NCBI RefSeq assembly: GCF_023734095.1
Contig: NZ_AP024620.1
Location: forward strand, 1,918,501-1,982,500
Direction of reading: 5' to 3'
DNA length: 64,000 nt
From: Moorella sp. Hama-1
GTDB lineage: Bacteria; Bacillota; DSM-521; Neomoorellales; Neomoorellaceae
Shown here: one piece after another, positions 8,869-17,173 of the stretch
Layout of the letters: each line of letters opens with the position of its first letter
Position numbering within the stretch: the stretch's first letter is position 1
Translations under genes and position numbers: made by a program
The notes under the pieces: model-generated
The model's input: only the letters and a program-made list of their open reading frames with translations
What the model was told of the DNA's origin: nothing
Databases searched by the model: none

Positions 8869-9828
8869 CTATCCTTTCTCAGAGTTTAACCGACCGGCAG
8901 CAGGCCCGCCTGAACTTGCCCCCAGGGCCTCCCGGAGAACCCTGTCCATGACTGCTATGGGGGCCTGGCGGCCCGTCCAGAGGGTAAAAGCCTCTGCCCC
9001 CTGGTAAAGGAGCATGGCCAGCCCGGAGACCACCCGGCAACCCCGGCGCCGGGCCTCCCTGAGGAATCGGGTTTCCAGGGGGTTGTAGACCAGGTCGTAG
9101 GCCCACTGCCCGGCCTGCAACCAGCCAGGAGCCAGCGGTATCGTTTCTACCCGGGGCCACATGCCCAGGCTGGTGGTATTAACCACCAGATGGGCCGCTG
9201 CCACCTCGTCCTGCAACCCGGTTGCCGGATTTCCGGCCCCTGCTGCCCCGGGGTCCCCGGGCCCCGGCCGGCCGGTTCCCGGCAGGGGGAAGGTGACGGC
9301 GCCGGAATAACCGGATACGGCCAGGGCGGCTGCCAGTTCCCGGGCCCGTTCCGGGGTCCGGTTGGCCAGGACCAGGCGCCGGCAGCCGCCCGTGGCCAGG
9401 GCGAAGGCCACCGCCCGGGCGGCTCCCCCGGCACCAAGGATGACCGCCCTTTTCCCCTCAGGATCAAAACCGGCTTCCTTGAGGGAACGCAAAAAACCGC
9501 TGCCGTCGGTGTTATAGCCTTTCAGGCACCGGTCGTCATTAACAATAGTATTCACCGCCCCTATCCTGGCCGCCACTGGATCGACCACATCCAGGCAGGG
9601 GATTATCGTTTCCTTATGGGGTACGGTTACATTGGCCCCCCGGAAGCCCAGGGATCTTAACCCCGCCAGGGCAGCGGGCAAATCCCCGGGGTCCACATCG
9701 AAGGCCAGATAAACCAGATCAAGGCCTGTGGCATTGAAGGCCGCATTATGCATCAGGGGCGAAAGGGAGTGTCCTACCGGGTGACCCAGGAGGGCCACCA
9801 GCCTGGTTGAAGCCTTTACCTGTACCAT
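8869..9828 (-). CDS. aroE: Shikimate dehydrogenase
   Basis: 319 aa. NADPH-dependent reduction of 3-dehydroshikimate to shikimate. Substrate motif GHPVGHSLSPLMHN near the start, catalytic VTVPHKE and NTIVND, nucleotide loop LGAGGAARAV, and NRT for NADPH. It is about 35-40 residues longer than typical because of a Gly/Pro/Ala-rich insertion (about residues 185-210: PLPGTGRPGPGDPGAAGAG) between strands of the nucleotide domain. It is the first gene of the aro block. Confidence 0.95.
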   Translation of the reverse strand: MVQVKASTRLVALLGHPVGHSLSPLMHNAAFNATGLDLVYLAFDVDPGDLPAALAGLRSLGFRGANVTVPHKETIIPCLDVVDPVAARIGAVNTIVNDDRCLKGYNTDGSGFLRSLKEAGFDPEGKRAVILGAGGAARAVAFALATGGCRRLVLANRTPERARELAAALAVSGYSGAVTFPLPGTGRPGPGDPGAAGAGNPATGLQDEVAAAHLVVNTTSLGMWPRVETIPLAPGWLQAGQWAYDLVYNPLETRFLREARRRGCRVVSGLAMLLYQGAEAFTLWTGRQAPIAVMDRVLREALGASSGGPAAGRLNSEKG

Positions 9829-9863
9829 TTGCCATTCTGCCGTCCTCTATAAAAATCAAGCCT

Positions 9864-10388
9864 TTAGGGGCGTTTGTTACCGCTAAAATCAGTTACCGGC
9901 AGGTGCCGGGTAAAAAAGCGCTCTACGTGACGCATCATCCTGGTGCCGAAAAATTCCCGGCTGTTAATAGGCATGACCAGGATCGTATACATTCCCAGGC
10001 GGTTACCACCCAGGATGTCGGTAAAGACCTGGTCACCGATGACGGCGGTACTGCCAGTCTTGGTGTCCATAACGGCCATGGCCTGGCGAAAGGCCCGGCG
10101 CCGGGGCTTGCCGGCCCGGGAGATACCGGGGATCCCCAGGGCGTCGGCTACCTTTTTAACCCGGCTGCTGCGGTTGTTAGAAACCAGGCAGGCCTTGATA
10201 CCCTGCTCCTTTAAATCCGCAAACCACCGCCGCACCCCCCGGTCCAGGGTGGCCCGGCCCCATTCGGTAACCGTATTATCCAGGTCGATAATCAAGCCCC
10301 TGATACCCTGATCTTTCAAAAGGGCCAGGGGTATATCACACAGGGAACGTACATAGAGGTCTGGTTGCAGCAGTTTGATTGTTGTCAC
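9864..10388 (-). CDS. yqeG: YqeG family HAD-IIIA phosphatase
   Basis: 174 aa. HAD motif I is LIIDLDNTVTEWG and motif II is the VSNNRSSR segment; GDQVFTDILGGNR is motif IV with the paired acids. Members are putative phosphoglycerol- or phosphatidylglycerophosphate-type phosphatases; the exact substrate cannot be read here. It sits directly upstream of aroE, a common arrangement in Firmicutes. A TGGTATAAT extended -10 lies in the short gap upstream, so it may have its own promoter. Confidence 0.9.
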   Translation of the reverse strand: MTTIKLLQPDLYVRSLCDIPLALLKDQGIRGLIIDLDNTVTEWGRATLDRGVRRWFADLKEQGIKACLVSNNRSSRVKKVADALGIPGISRAGKPRRRAFRQAMAVMDTKTGSTAVIGDQVFTDILGGNRLGMYTILVMPINSREFFGTRMMRHVERFFTRHLPVTDFSGNKRP

Positions 10389-10459
10389 CCCAATAACAGG
10401 AACTCCAAGATTATTATACCATAAAAAACCGGCCGGCTGCGCCTATCGGCGTGAAAATC

Positions 10460-11191
10460 CTACCCCGTCCCGGCAACGCCTATCCGGGGGCAGATTGCAC
10501 CCAGGGGGCAACGGTCACAGGCAGGCTCCTTCTTCAGGCAGATCCGGTTGGCCAGGGCGTCGATCAAGGCATGGTATTCGTTATAAAGCCGGTTATCCCG
10601 GGGCAGGTTGGTCATAAAAAAATCCTGCATCTCCTGGTAGGATACCTTGGCCGTCAAAAAGCCCAGGCGGGAAAAAACCCGGCGGGTATAAGCGTCCATG
10701 ACCATGATGGGGTAGTTCCCAGCATAGCAGAGGATGGCATCGGCCGTTTCCGGGCCAATACCGAAAACATCCAGGATCTCGGTTCGCAATAACTCCAGGG
10801 GCTGGGCGAACATGACCTCCAGGGAGCCGCCATACCGCTCCTGGAGATAATCGCTAAAGGCCTTGAGCTTCCTGGCCTTGACGCGGTAATACCCCGTGGG
10901 CCGAATGTGGGGTTCCAGTTCTTCCGGCGTTGCCTGCATCACGGCCTCCGGGGTAAGGAGTCCCGCTCTGTTGAGGTTGGCAATGGCCTTTTCGACGTTC
11001 TTCCAGGCTACGTTCTGGGTGAGGATGGCCCCCACGATAACCTCAAAGGGTGTTTCCGCCGGCCACCAGTGCCGGGGGCCAAAATGCCGGTAAAGACGTT
11101 CGAATATCTCCTGGAGTCTAGCCGCCGCACCGGTGATTAGCGATTGGGTTGGATGGTTGCCCCGGGCGGCAGTTCGTTTTTCTGGCCGCAA
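10460..11191 (-). CDS. Endonuclease III-family DNA glycosylase (MagIII-like)
   Basis: 243-aa HhH-GPD base-excision glycosylase. The helix-hairpin-helix reads DVFGIGPETADAI; the Lys that gives Nth its lyase activity is Glu here, as in MagIII-type 3-methyladenine glycosylases. The catalytic Asp is in VMDAYTRRVFSRLG. The C terminus carries the [4Fe-4S] spacing C-X6-C-X2-C-X5-C (CLKKEPACDRCPLGAIC). A TTG start is inferred from AAGG upstream. Monofunctional glycosylase is an inference. Confidence 0.85.
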   Translation of the reverse strand: MRPEKRTAARGNHPTQSLITGAAARLQEIFERLYRHFGPRHWWPAETPFEVIVGAILTQNVAWKNVEKAIANLNRAGLLTPEAVMQATPEELEPHIRPTGYYRVKARKLKAFSDYLQERYGGSLEVMFAQPLELLRTEILDVFGIGPETADAILCYAGNYPIMVMDAYTRRVFSRLGFLTAKVSYQEMQDFFMTNLPRDNRLYNEYHALIDALANRICLKKEPACDRCPLGAICPRIGVAGTG

Positions 11192-11337
11192 ACTCGCTGT
11201 GCCTTCCCTTCTATAGCCTGCTAATATATTTTGCTTCCCGGTGCTACCGGTTAGACATGAACATGATCCGGTTGGGAACCGATCCGGGCCTCCTTAAAGT
11301 GCTGGCCGGGAGGCGAGGGCAGGGCCGTAAATGTTTT

Positions 11338-11366
11338 TTATTCGGCACGGGGATATGTTTTCCTGC
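11338..11366 (-). promoter_or_regulatory. Sigma-H-like promoter upstream of the glycosylase
   Basis: Minus strand GCAGGAAAA, 11 nt, GCCGAATAA: a full match to RNAGGAWWW-N11-RNNGAATWW. It lies about 150 bp upstream of the glycosylase start, in the gap below sigK. Confidence 0.6.
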
Positions 11367-11437
11367 TGCCTGTAGCCGCCCTGAATAAGAAATTAAGGGA
11401 GGAACTATATTCCCCCCTTTCAGGCCAGGCCGGCCCA

Positions 11438-12130
11438 TCAAACCGATAATTCCTTCAACAACTTCTGGATGGCTTTTTTTTCTATTCTGGAGACGTAGGA
11501 GCGGGAGATGCCCATCTTCCGAGCTATATCCCGCTGGGTACGGCGGAAACCATGTAATAACCCGTAACGCATCTCCAGGACCTTCCTCTCCCGCGGGGTC
11601 AGGGTATTGACCTTCTGCCGCACTCGTTGTTGTTCGCAGAAGGATTCCACCATTTCGGCCACATCCTGCTCCGAGCCCAGGATGTCAATTAGGGCGATCT
11701 CATTGCCCTCGCGGTCGACGCCGATGGGATCATATAGAGAGACCTCGCCCCGGGTCTTCTTTAAGGCCCGCAGATGCATGAGGATCTCATTTTCAATACA
11801 GCGGGCCGCATAGGTGGCCAGTTTGGTTCCTTTATTCATATTATAAGTATTAATCGCCTTGATGAGGCCTAGGGTACCAATGGAAATCAGGTCGTCGTTA
11901 TCCTCACCGGTATTCGCAAACTTTTTCGTTATGTGGGCTACCAGGCGCAGGTTATGTTCAATTAGAATATTGCGGGCCTTTTGATCGCCCTGCAGCCAGA
12001 GTTCCAGGTATTTTTGCTCTTCTTCCTCCGACAAGGGTTGGGGAAAGGCGTTATTGGTAATGTAAGACAGGAGAAGACTAAGGCCCTTCAAAACCGAAAG
12101 GGCTACCAGGGTGAGAAAACCGGCTTCCAT
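11438..12130 (-). CDS. sigK: Sporulation sigma factor SigK (pro-sigma-K)
   Basis: 230 aa, late mother-cell sigma factor. A hydrophobic pro-sequence (residues 1-25, [20 protein letters not shown]) is the part removed by SpoIVFB. Region 2 ([35 protein letters not shown]) and region 4 ([33 protein letters not shown]) are complete. The gene is uninterrupted, so there is no skin element. A CATATATATA box about 25-35 bp upstream resembles a sigma-E/K -10, as expected for autoregulation. Confidence 0.96.
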   Translation of the reverse strand: MEAGFLTLVALSVLKGLSLLLSYITNNAFPQPLSEEEEQKYLELWLQGDQKARNILIEHNLRLVAHITKKFANTGEDNDDLISIGTLGLIKAINTYNMNKGTKLATYAARCIENEILMHLRALKKTRGEVSLYDPIGVDREGNEIALIDILGSEQDVAEMVESFCEQQRVRQKVNTLTPRERKVLEMRYGLLHGFRRTQRDIARKMGISRSYVSRIEKKAIQKLLKELSV

Positions 12131-12465
12131 ATTATATACCCCCCGGCAAGGATGACTTCACCCTTTATATATATGGAAGCGCGGTGCGAATGGTGCTTGT
12201 CCGGGACTTATTTTTAGCCGGCAAAAACCCTGAAAAGATAGCGGGGTATGACAAGGGCAGACATCATGCCCCAGGTGACAGTAACCGTAAATAGTATTTT
12301 CCGGGCTTCTACAAAGCGTATTGAAATTAACCATTTGCGGCGTTCAGGGGAAAATTTCCGCCTTGTAAGCCTGACCCGTACCCGCCGGAACTAAACTCTG
12401 CCCCGTGGTTTCCTTTCCTTTTCGCGGGGATATACGGAAGTAAAAGCCTAAAGAGGTCGTGAAGG
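12131..12465. other. Gap between sigK and IclR gene; one weak ORF
   Basis: About 335 bp without a convincing gene. The plus strand has a 48-codon frame at 12248-12394 (starts MTRADIMPQVTVTVN, ends SLTRTRRN) without a clear ribosome site; I do not call it. No RNA gene is seen. Confidence 0.3.
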
Positions 12466-12490
12466 CGAAGAAAGCCGGTCATCGCCGGCT
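12466..12490 (-). terminator. Terminator after the IclR regulator
   Basis: Minus-strand hairpin AGCCGG-N6-CCGGCT followed by TTTCTTC, starting just past the IclR stop codon. Confidence 0.6.
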
Positions 12491-12499
12491 ATCAGCTTG

Positions 12500-13273
12500 C
12501 TAATCCGTTTTATAGCCCAGATGGCGGGATATCTCCCGGCCGGCCTGGCGCACCAGTCGCCCCAGTTCCGGTAACCGTTCCGGCGTAACGTGCAGGGTGG
12601 GGCCGGATATACTCACCACTGCTACCACCCGGCCGCGGTGATCAAAAATGGGCGCGCCGACACAGCGGATCCCCTCTTCATTTTCGCTATCATCAATAGC
12701 GTAGCCGCGTTCCCGTACCCGGGCCAGTTCCGCTTCCAGGGCGGCCATAGTGATAATAGTGCGGGCGGTAAAACGGGGCACCCCCCTGCCGGTAATTATT
12801 TCTTTTACTTCCTCCTGCGAAAGGAAGGCCAGCATGGCCTTGCCTACAGCTGTCGAGTGCAGGGCCACCCGGCGGCCGATCTGGGAATACATACGGATGG
12901 TGCGGTTGCCTTCCACCTTATCCACATAGACGGCCTCGCCGCCGTCCCTTATAACCATATGCGCCGCTTCCTGGCTGGTAGCAGCCAGTTCCTTGAGGTA
13001 AGGGTGGGCTACGGCACGGACATCGAGACGGTCCAGGAGGCTGCTGCTTATATCCAGGACCTTTAAGCCCAGGGTGTATCTTTCAGTAACCGCTTCCTGG
13101 TCAACGTAACCATAAGCCTTCAGTGTGGTCAGCAGGCGATAGACGGTGCTTTTATTGAGGCCCAACCGGCGGCTGAGCTCGCTCAAGCCCACACCCCCTC
13201 CGGCCGCGGCTAGGGCTTCCAGGACTTTGAGCCCCTTCTCCAGGGACTGGACGTAACCTTCCATCGGTGGCAA
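12500..13273 (-). CDS. IclR family transcriptional regulator
   Basis: 257 aa. N-terminal winged helix (residues 1-70; GLSELSRRLGLNKSTVYRLL) and a C-terminal IclR effector domain (AVGKAMLAFLSQEE, IDDSENEEGIRCVGAPIFDH, VVAVVSISGP). IclR proteins control catabolic operons with small acids or aromatics as ligands; the ligand is not readable. The TTG start has GGGGTGA 6-7 nt upstream. The genes it once controlled may be the remnants directly upstream (LivG-like and old-yellow-enzyme-like fragments), which would make it an orphan. Confidence 0.92.
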   Translation of the reverse strand: MPPMEGYVQSLEKGLKVLEALAAAGGGVGLSELSRRLGLNKSTVYRLLTTLKAYGYVDQEAVTERYTLGLKVLDISSSLLDRLDVRAVAHPYLKELAATSQEAAHMVIRDGGEAVYVDKVEGNRTIRMYSQIGRRVALHSTAVGKAMLAFLSQEEVKEIITGRGVPRFTARTIITMAALEAELARVRERGYAIDDSENEEGIRCVGAPIFDHRGRVVAVVSISGPTLHVTPERLPELGRLVRQAGREISRHLGYKTD

Positions 13274-13342
13274 AACTTTTCACCCCGGAAACAAAGTGTT
13301 TCTTTATATTGTAGCACTATTTTGGGGCCGAGGGAATCCATC

Positions 13343-13501
13343 TTATTGGGATGATTTGGATGCACGACCGGCTTTATATATCGGCAGGTAGACATAGGCA
13401 TCCCGGATTACGCAACCGGTTTTACCGCCATCGCGCATGATCTGCGTACAGCGACTGCAGGCGATACATACTTTATGCGTCCAGGTAACTCTGGGAAAGT
13501 C
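13343..13501 (-). pseudogene. C-terminal fragment of an OYE/dienoyl-CoA reductase-like gene
   Basis: Minus-strand remnant of about 52 codons beginning DFPR and containing KVCIACSRCTQIMRDGG, TGCVIRDAYVYLPIYK, then a stop. This matches the iron-sulfur Cys region of NADH:flavin oxidoreductases (2,4-dienoyl-CoA reductase type). Everything N-terminal is missing; a LivG-like fragment in another frame abuts it. Confidence 0.6.
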
Positions 13502-13620
13502 CGGCCCAAACCGGCCCGGGCCACCTGGTGTTGCTCATGATTGGTAATATCCTGGCCGGCAAGGGTTATTCGACCGGCGTCAGCCCTGTAAATACCGAAA
13601 ATGAGATTAAAAATCGTGCC
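13495..13620 (-). pseudogene. LivG-like ABC ATPase fragment
   Basis: 42 in-frame codons resemble the stretch after Walker A of branched-chain amino acid transporter ATPases: FNLIFGIYRADAGRITLAG, then QDITNHEQHQVARAGLGRTF. The P-loop itself is lost and the match stops at RTF, exactly where the old-yellow-enzyme fragment starts. This is a decayed, recombined gene. Confidence 0.65.
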
Positions 13621-13640
13621 CCTGGAGGGGCTTTGTAGTA

Positions 13641-13769
13641 TTATAGGTGGTTGATGGCCGCCTGGCCCAGGGGATTGGCTGGTACTTTGGTGATAAAGGC
13701 GGCCTCAACCCCGGCTGCCCTAACCCCCTCCCGGGACAATTTTCCCGGTAACATCAGCAAGCAATGTGG
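13641..13769 (-). pseudogene. Unidentified C-terminal gene fragment
   Basis: An open stretch of 42 codons with host-like codon use ends at a TAA at 13641-13643: PHCLLMLPGKLSREGVRAAG, then FITKVPANPLGQAAINHL. It has no start codon with a ribosome site and looks like the tail of an enzyme I cannot name. It lies in the same direction as the two other remnants. Confidence 0.4.
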
Positions 13770-13807
13770 CATAAGATACAATATCAAAAAAGATGGGGGG
13801 AAGCCAG

Positions 13808-13942
13808 ATGGCCGATGAGAAAAACTTTTTCGCCCCGAAAAAGGGCAGCCAGGAGAGTGGGATGGGGGTTACCTTCCCCGGCGGTAATTTCGCTTTTATC
13901 CTGTTCCTGATCTTGATCCTCCTTTTTATGGGCGATAATTAG
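13808..13942 (+). CDS. YjcZ-like small sporulation membrane peptide
   Basis: 44 aa. A charged N-terminal half (MADEKNFFAPKKGSQESG) is followed by GGNFAFILFLILILLFMGDN. The glycine-then-Phe-Ala-hydrophobic tail is typical of YjcZ/SscA-type sporulation peptides of Bacilli and Clostridia. GGGGGAAG lies 5 nt before the ATG. It is the first of two similar tandem genes. The family assignment is by pattern only. Confidence 0.7.
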   Translation: MADEKNFFAPKKGSQESGMGVTFPGGNFAFILFLILILLFMGDN

Positions 13943-14034
13943 CAACTATTTTAACCAGGTAACCTTTTAACGTGGGAAGCCATATATTAATTATTGGAAT
14001 ATGCTTCCAGTAAGGAACCAAGAGGAGGGCTATC

Positions 14035-14124
14035 ATGGGCGGCTTGGGCTTTGGACCCGGTTTCTTCGGCAACTGGGGTTTCATCCTGTTCTTAATCCTC
14101 ATCCTGCTGTTCTTTGGTAATTAG
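14035..14124 (+). CDS. YjcZ-like small sporulation membrane peptide, second copy
   Basis: 29 aa: a Gly/Phe-rich start (MGGLGFGPGFFGNWG) and the tail FILFLILILLFFGN, almost the same as the C terminus of the preceding gene. AGAGGAGGG 5 nt upstream is a strong ribosome site. A strong terminator follows. It is probably a spore-related single-pass membrane peptide duplicated from its neighbour. Confidence 0.7.
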   Translation: MGGLGFGPGFFGNWGFILFLILILLFFGN

Positions 14125-14141
14125 TAAATATGGTCTCCGGG

Positions 14142-14179
14142 GGCTGCCGGCTAAAGATACCGGCAGCCTCTCTTTTTTT
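14142..14179 (+). terminator. Rho-independent terminator after the small peptides
   Basis: Perfect 9-bp stem GGCTGCCGG / CCGGCAGCC with a 9-nt loop, then TCTCTTTTTTT. Confidence 0.9.
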
Positions 14180-14391
14180 AGCCCCTTTTGCAACACTTCG
14201 CCGTATTCTGCCAGGCAGCTCGACCATTGCCTGGTTGGCTAGCCTTCTTACCCCCGGTCACCCCTCCCCGGTATCGCCTACCATTAAAAATATTACCAAC
14301 AACTCCCGGAGACTACTTACCTAGCTGCAAATTTTCTGTTATACTATATTTAACCAGTATGCTTCAACAACGACCGGGAAGGGTGAACCTT

Positions 14392-14724
14392 ATGGAAGAG
14401 CTCCTCAAACAAATCTTAAACGAATTACATACGTTAAACAACCGTGTCGGCGGCCTGGAGCAGGGTCAAGAGGCTATGAACGCCCGCCTCACCAGCATCG
14501 AGCAGGGTCAAGAGGCTATGAACGCCCGCCTCACCAGCATCGAGCAGGGTCAAGAGGCTATGAACGTTCGCCTCACCAACCTCGAGGAGGATGTTGCCAA
14601 AATCAAACTTACCACCAGGCGTATTAAGCATGAATTACGTTATGTTTGGGAAGATATCAAGCGCCTCAGCAACCGCCTGCAAAGGCAGGAAGATGAAATC
14701 GTCATGTTAAAACGCCTGAAGTAA
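14392..14724 (+). CDS. Coiled-coil protein with internal 14-residue repeats
   Basis: 110 aa with no recognised domain. Residues 20-65 are three 14-residue repeats (EQGQEAMNARLTSI), i.e. two heptads each, flanked by further heptad sequence (LLKQILNELHTLNNRVGGL; RIKHELRYVWEDIKRLSNRL). The whole chain is predicted by eye to be one long alpha-helical coiled coil, like small DUF-type proteins whose length varies by repeat number. AAGG is about 9 nt before the ATG. The likely role is oligomerisation or scaffold; the function is unknown. Confidence 0.75.
   Translation: MEELLKQILNELHTLNNRVGGLEQGQEAMNARLTSIEQGQEAMNARLTSIEQGQEAMNVRLTNLEEDVAKIKLTTRRIKHELRYVWEDIKRLSNRLQRQEDEIVMLKRLK
14458..14583 (+). 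repeat. Three tandem 42-bp repeats inside the coiled-coil gene
   Basis: Units at 14458-14499, 14500-14541 and 14542-14583. The first two are identical; the third differs only near its end. The unit is a multiple of 3 and of a heptad, so copy-number change keeps the frame and coil register. Confidence 0.95.
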
Positions 14725-14748
14725 GCTCCTACGTTAAATTTTATAACA

Positions 14749-14809
14749 GGTCAAATATGAGTTCCGGGGAGGTTCGTAACAGCTACAAAATTACTAATCA
14801 TATTTGACC
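14749..14809. repeat. 12-bp inverted repeat at the IS607 left end
   Basis: GGTCAAATATGA (14749-14760) and its exact complement TCATATTTGACC (14798-14809) flank 37 bp upstream of tnpA. This fits transposase binding sites at the left end of the element, although a terminator for the coiled-coil gene is an alternative. Confidence 0.6.
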
Positions 14810-14838
14810 ATACTTTACTATTTTGTTAGTATAAAAGC

Positions 14839-15501
14839 ATGGAATTGTTATCCATTAGTCAAGCAGCGAAAAAGTTAGGAGTGCATCCGAACCGTTTGCG
14901 AGCTTGGGAAAAACAAGGATTGCTTATCCCAGTAAGATTGCCTAGCGGTCAAAGAAGATACCCGATAGATGAGATCAACCGCATTTTAGGGACTGGGGGG
15001 ATAAAAGCAGAACCGGAAGCAGTTGTGCTTTACGCCCGGGTATCTACCAAAAAGCAGGCCGACGCGGGCAATCTGGAGCGGCAGATGGAACGGCTGCGGC
15101 AATAGGCCTGGGAAAACGGATTTACCATAAGGGCGGAACTCATGGACGTAGCCAGTGGTTTGAACCGGAAACGCCGAGGATTAACAAATGTGCTCAAGCT
15201 GGCCGAACAAGGGGAGTACAAGAAACTGCTCATCGAATATCCCGACCGGCTGGCCCGTTTCGGTTACTCGTATATTGAGCGGCACCTGAAATACTGCGGC
15301 GTGGAAATAACCGCCATTGCGGCAAAGGAACCGGAGGACGCCCCATCGGAACTGGTTAGAGATTTGCTGTCCCTCGTGACCTCCTTTTCGGCCCGATTAT
15401 ACGGAGCCAGGGGCGGCAAAAAGGTCAGACAGGGTTTTCGGGAACTGATCGCGGGAGTGAAACCGGATGCAGAAACCGAAAAAGAAGAAACCGACTATTA
15501 A
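14839..15501 (+). pseudogene. tnpA: IS607 TnpA serine recombinase, split by an amber codon
   Basis: The N-terminal MerR-like helix-turn-helix (SISQAAKKLGVHPNRLRAWE) and catalytic segment YARVSTKKQ (Ser nucleophile) are followed by TAG at 15103-15105 in the middle of ERLRQ-stop-AWENGF. The same frame then continues with normal recombinase sequence (DVASGLNRKRRGL, YPDRLARFGY) to 15501. A single CAG-to-TAG change explains it. Without suppression the product is an 88-residue fragment lacking most of the catalytic core, so the element is probably not autonomous. Confidence 0.85.
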
Positions 15502-17173
15502 CCCGAGCGAAGGCAACAAATATACCATCTGCGGCGAGTGGTTTCCGGCAATCTATCCAGCCCGGCGCAACGAGAAGTGGGCGAAAGGTATGGAAGACCC
15601 CCTTACCACAGAAATGCGCCTATACTGCGCTTGCACCCGCTGGGCTTTCAACCGGATGCTGGAAGGCTATTCGCGGAAAGCACTGAAAAAGCAGGGTCAG
15701 GAAATATTCGGTATAAACTCCCGCTACTGCGATGATGCCATCTTAAAGGCCCAAGAAATCATCGGCTCCCAAAAGGAATTGCTTACCCGCGAGATTGACG
15801 AAACCCAAACCAAACTGGGTCGGGCGCAAAAGAAACTCCACCAGGCTGAAAAAGACCTGGCCAGGGCGATTAAAGCCGGCGACGCGGTTAAAAGCGAAAA
15901 AGCCAAACGCACCGTCCAGGGTCGTAAAACCAGGGTCAAAAAGCTGGCCGCTAAACTGGCGGATCTACAAACCCACCAGAATAACGGCACCATACCCAGG
16001 GTAGTCTTTGGCGGCCGGGCCTTGTGGCGGCTGGTCTGCCAAGGCAAAGCCACCCGGGAAGAGTGGCGTAACGCTAGACAGAACCGGCTCTACGCCCGGG
16101 GAGACGAAACCAAAGGCGGCAACCCGAATATGAAGCTAAGTTACCAGAATGGCGGCTTCACCCTGGCGGTAACCATCTCCCACTTGTCGGAACAGATAGG
16201 TACAGATAGCAAAGGGCGGCCAATCATGAACAGAGCGCCCCGGGTGACAGGTAAACTGTGGCTGCCGGCAAAGCACCGGCTAAAAATGGGGGAACTGTTA
16301 CTTTCCGGTGCACCATACACCGTGGAGCTAATCAGAGACAATGACGGTCGTTACCGGGCCCACATTACCTTTACCATTACCGCACCCGCAACAGTGACCA
16401 ATCCTAACCGGGGCTACCTGGGAATGGACACCAACCCGGACGGCGTAGCGTTAGCCAACGTAGGTTACACCGGCCAGCCGGAACCCTGGCCGGAAGGTTT
16501 CACCGTACCCTACCCGAAAGCACTGCGCAAATATGACGGGGAATTGCAGGTAACGGTGCATCCCAATGGCTTTCTCTCCGTCAAGGTACCCGAACTGGCT
16601 TACAGCCGGGGGTACCGGCGCACCTACCTGATCGGCATACTGGCCCAGGTAGTGGTAAGCATAGCCAGAGCCCTGGGCAAACCCCTGGCGGTGGAAAAAC
16701 TGGATTTCGGTAAAGACCGGCTGGACACGAACAAAAGATTCAACCGCATGGCGGCCAACTTTCCCTTCCAAAAGATAATCGCAGCCGTCATGCGCAAAGC
16801 TTTCAAAGAAGGCGTGGAAGTAAGACCGGTTTGGCCGGCGCACACCTCCACCATCGGTTACTGGAAGTACAGGCAGCGGTACGGGATAACTATCCACCAT
16901 GCCGCAGCCTTAGTCATCGCCCGCCGGGCGATTGGTTTTAAAGAGCGCATCACCAAAGAGTTGAAACAAAGGGTCCAAGCCGTAAGAGAAAAGCTGATCC
17001 CAAAGGCGAATTCCTTGCCTGGGGAAGGAAAAGGGATGACCCGAAAGGTAAAGCGGCTTGTCACACAGCTGGACGGCAAGATTCCCGTTCACAACGGGCT
17101 GACCCGTTTCAAACAGGAATCGTTTTATTCCGCCTGGCACGACTTGAAGCAGCTCGCTCTATCAAGTAGGTGA
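15467..17173 (+). CDS. tnpB: Divergent TnpB-type RuvC nuclease
   Basis: 568 aa, longer than canonical TnpB (about 400). A coiled-coil insertion covers residues about 100-170. RuvC-I is LGMDTNPDGVAL and RuvC-II is LAVEKLDFGKDR. The usual zinc finger between RuvC-II and III is absent, and the third motif reads GITIHHAAALVIARR, with His where canonical TnpB has Asp. TnpB proteins are RNA-guided nucleases using an RNA from the element's right end. Whether this variant cuts DNA is open. It overlaps the end of tnpA by 35 bp. Confidence 0.85.
   Translation: MQKPKKKKPTINPSEGNKYTICGEWFPAIYPARRNEKWAKGMEDPLTTEMRLYCACTRWAFNRMLEGYSRKALKKQGQEIFGINSRYCDDAILKAQEIIGSQKELLTREIDETQTKLGRAQKKLHQAEKDLARAIKAGDAVKSEKAKRTVQGRKTRVKKLAAKLADLQTHQNNGTIPRVVFGGRALWRLVCQGKATREEWRNARQNRLYARGDETKGGNPNMKLSYQNGGFTLAVTISHLSEQIGTDSKGRPIMNRAPRVTGKLWLPAKHRLKMGELLLSGAPYTVELIRDNDGRYRAHITFTITAPATVTNPNRGYLGMDTNPDGVALANVGYTGQPEPWPEGFTVPYPKALRKYDGELQVTVHPNGFLSVKVPELAYSRGYRRTYLIGILAQVVVSIARALGKPLAVEKLDFGKDRLDTNKRFNRMAANFPFQKIIAAVMRKAFKEGVEVRPVWPAHTSTIGYWKYRQRYGITIHHAAALVIARRAIGFKERITKELKQRVQAVREKLIPKANSLPGEGKGMTRKVKRLVTQLDGKIPVHNGLTRFKQESFYSAWHDLKQLALSSR

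Noticed and set aside
11438-12130. sigK interrupted by a skin element
   Set aside because: The sigK frame is complete from pro-sequence to region 4.
12248-12394. 48-codon plus-strand ORF between sigK and the IclR gene
   Set aside because: No ribosome site, no hydrophobic or domain pattern; kept only as a note.
14458-14583. CRISPR-like array
   Set aside because: Direct adjacent repeats with no spacers, inside a coding frame.
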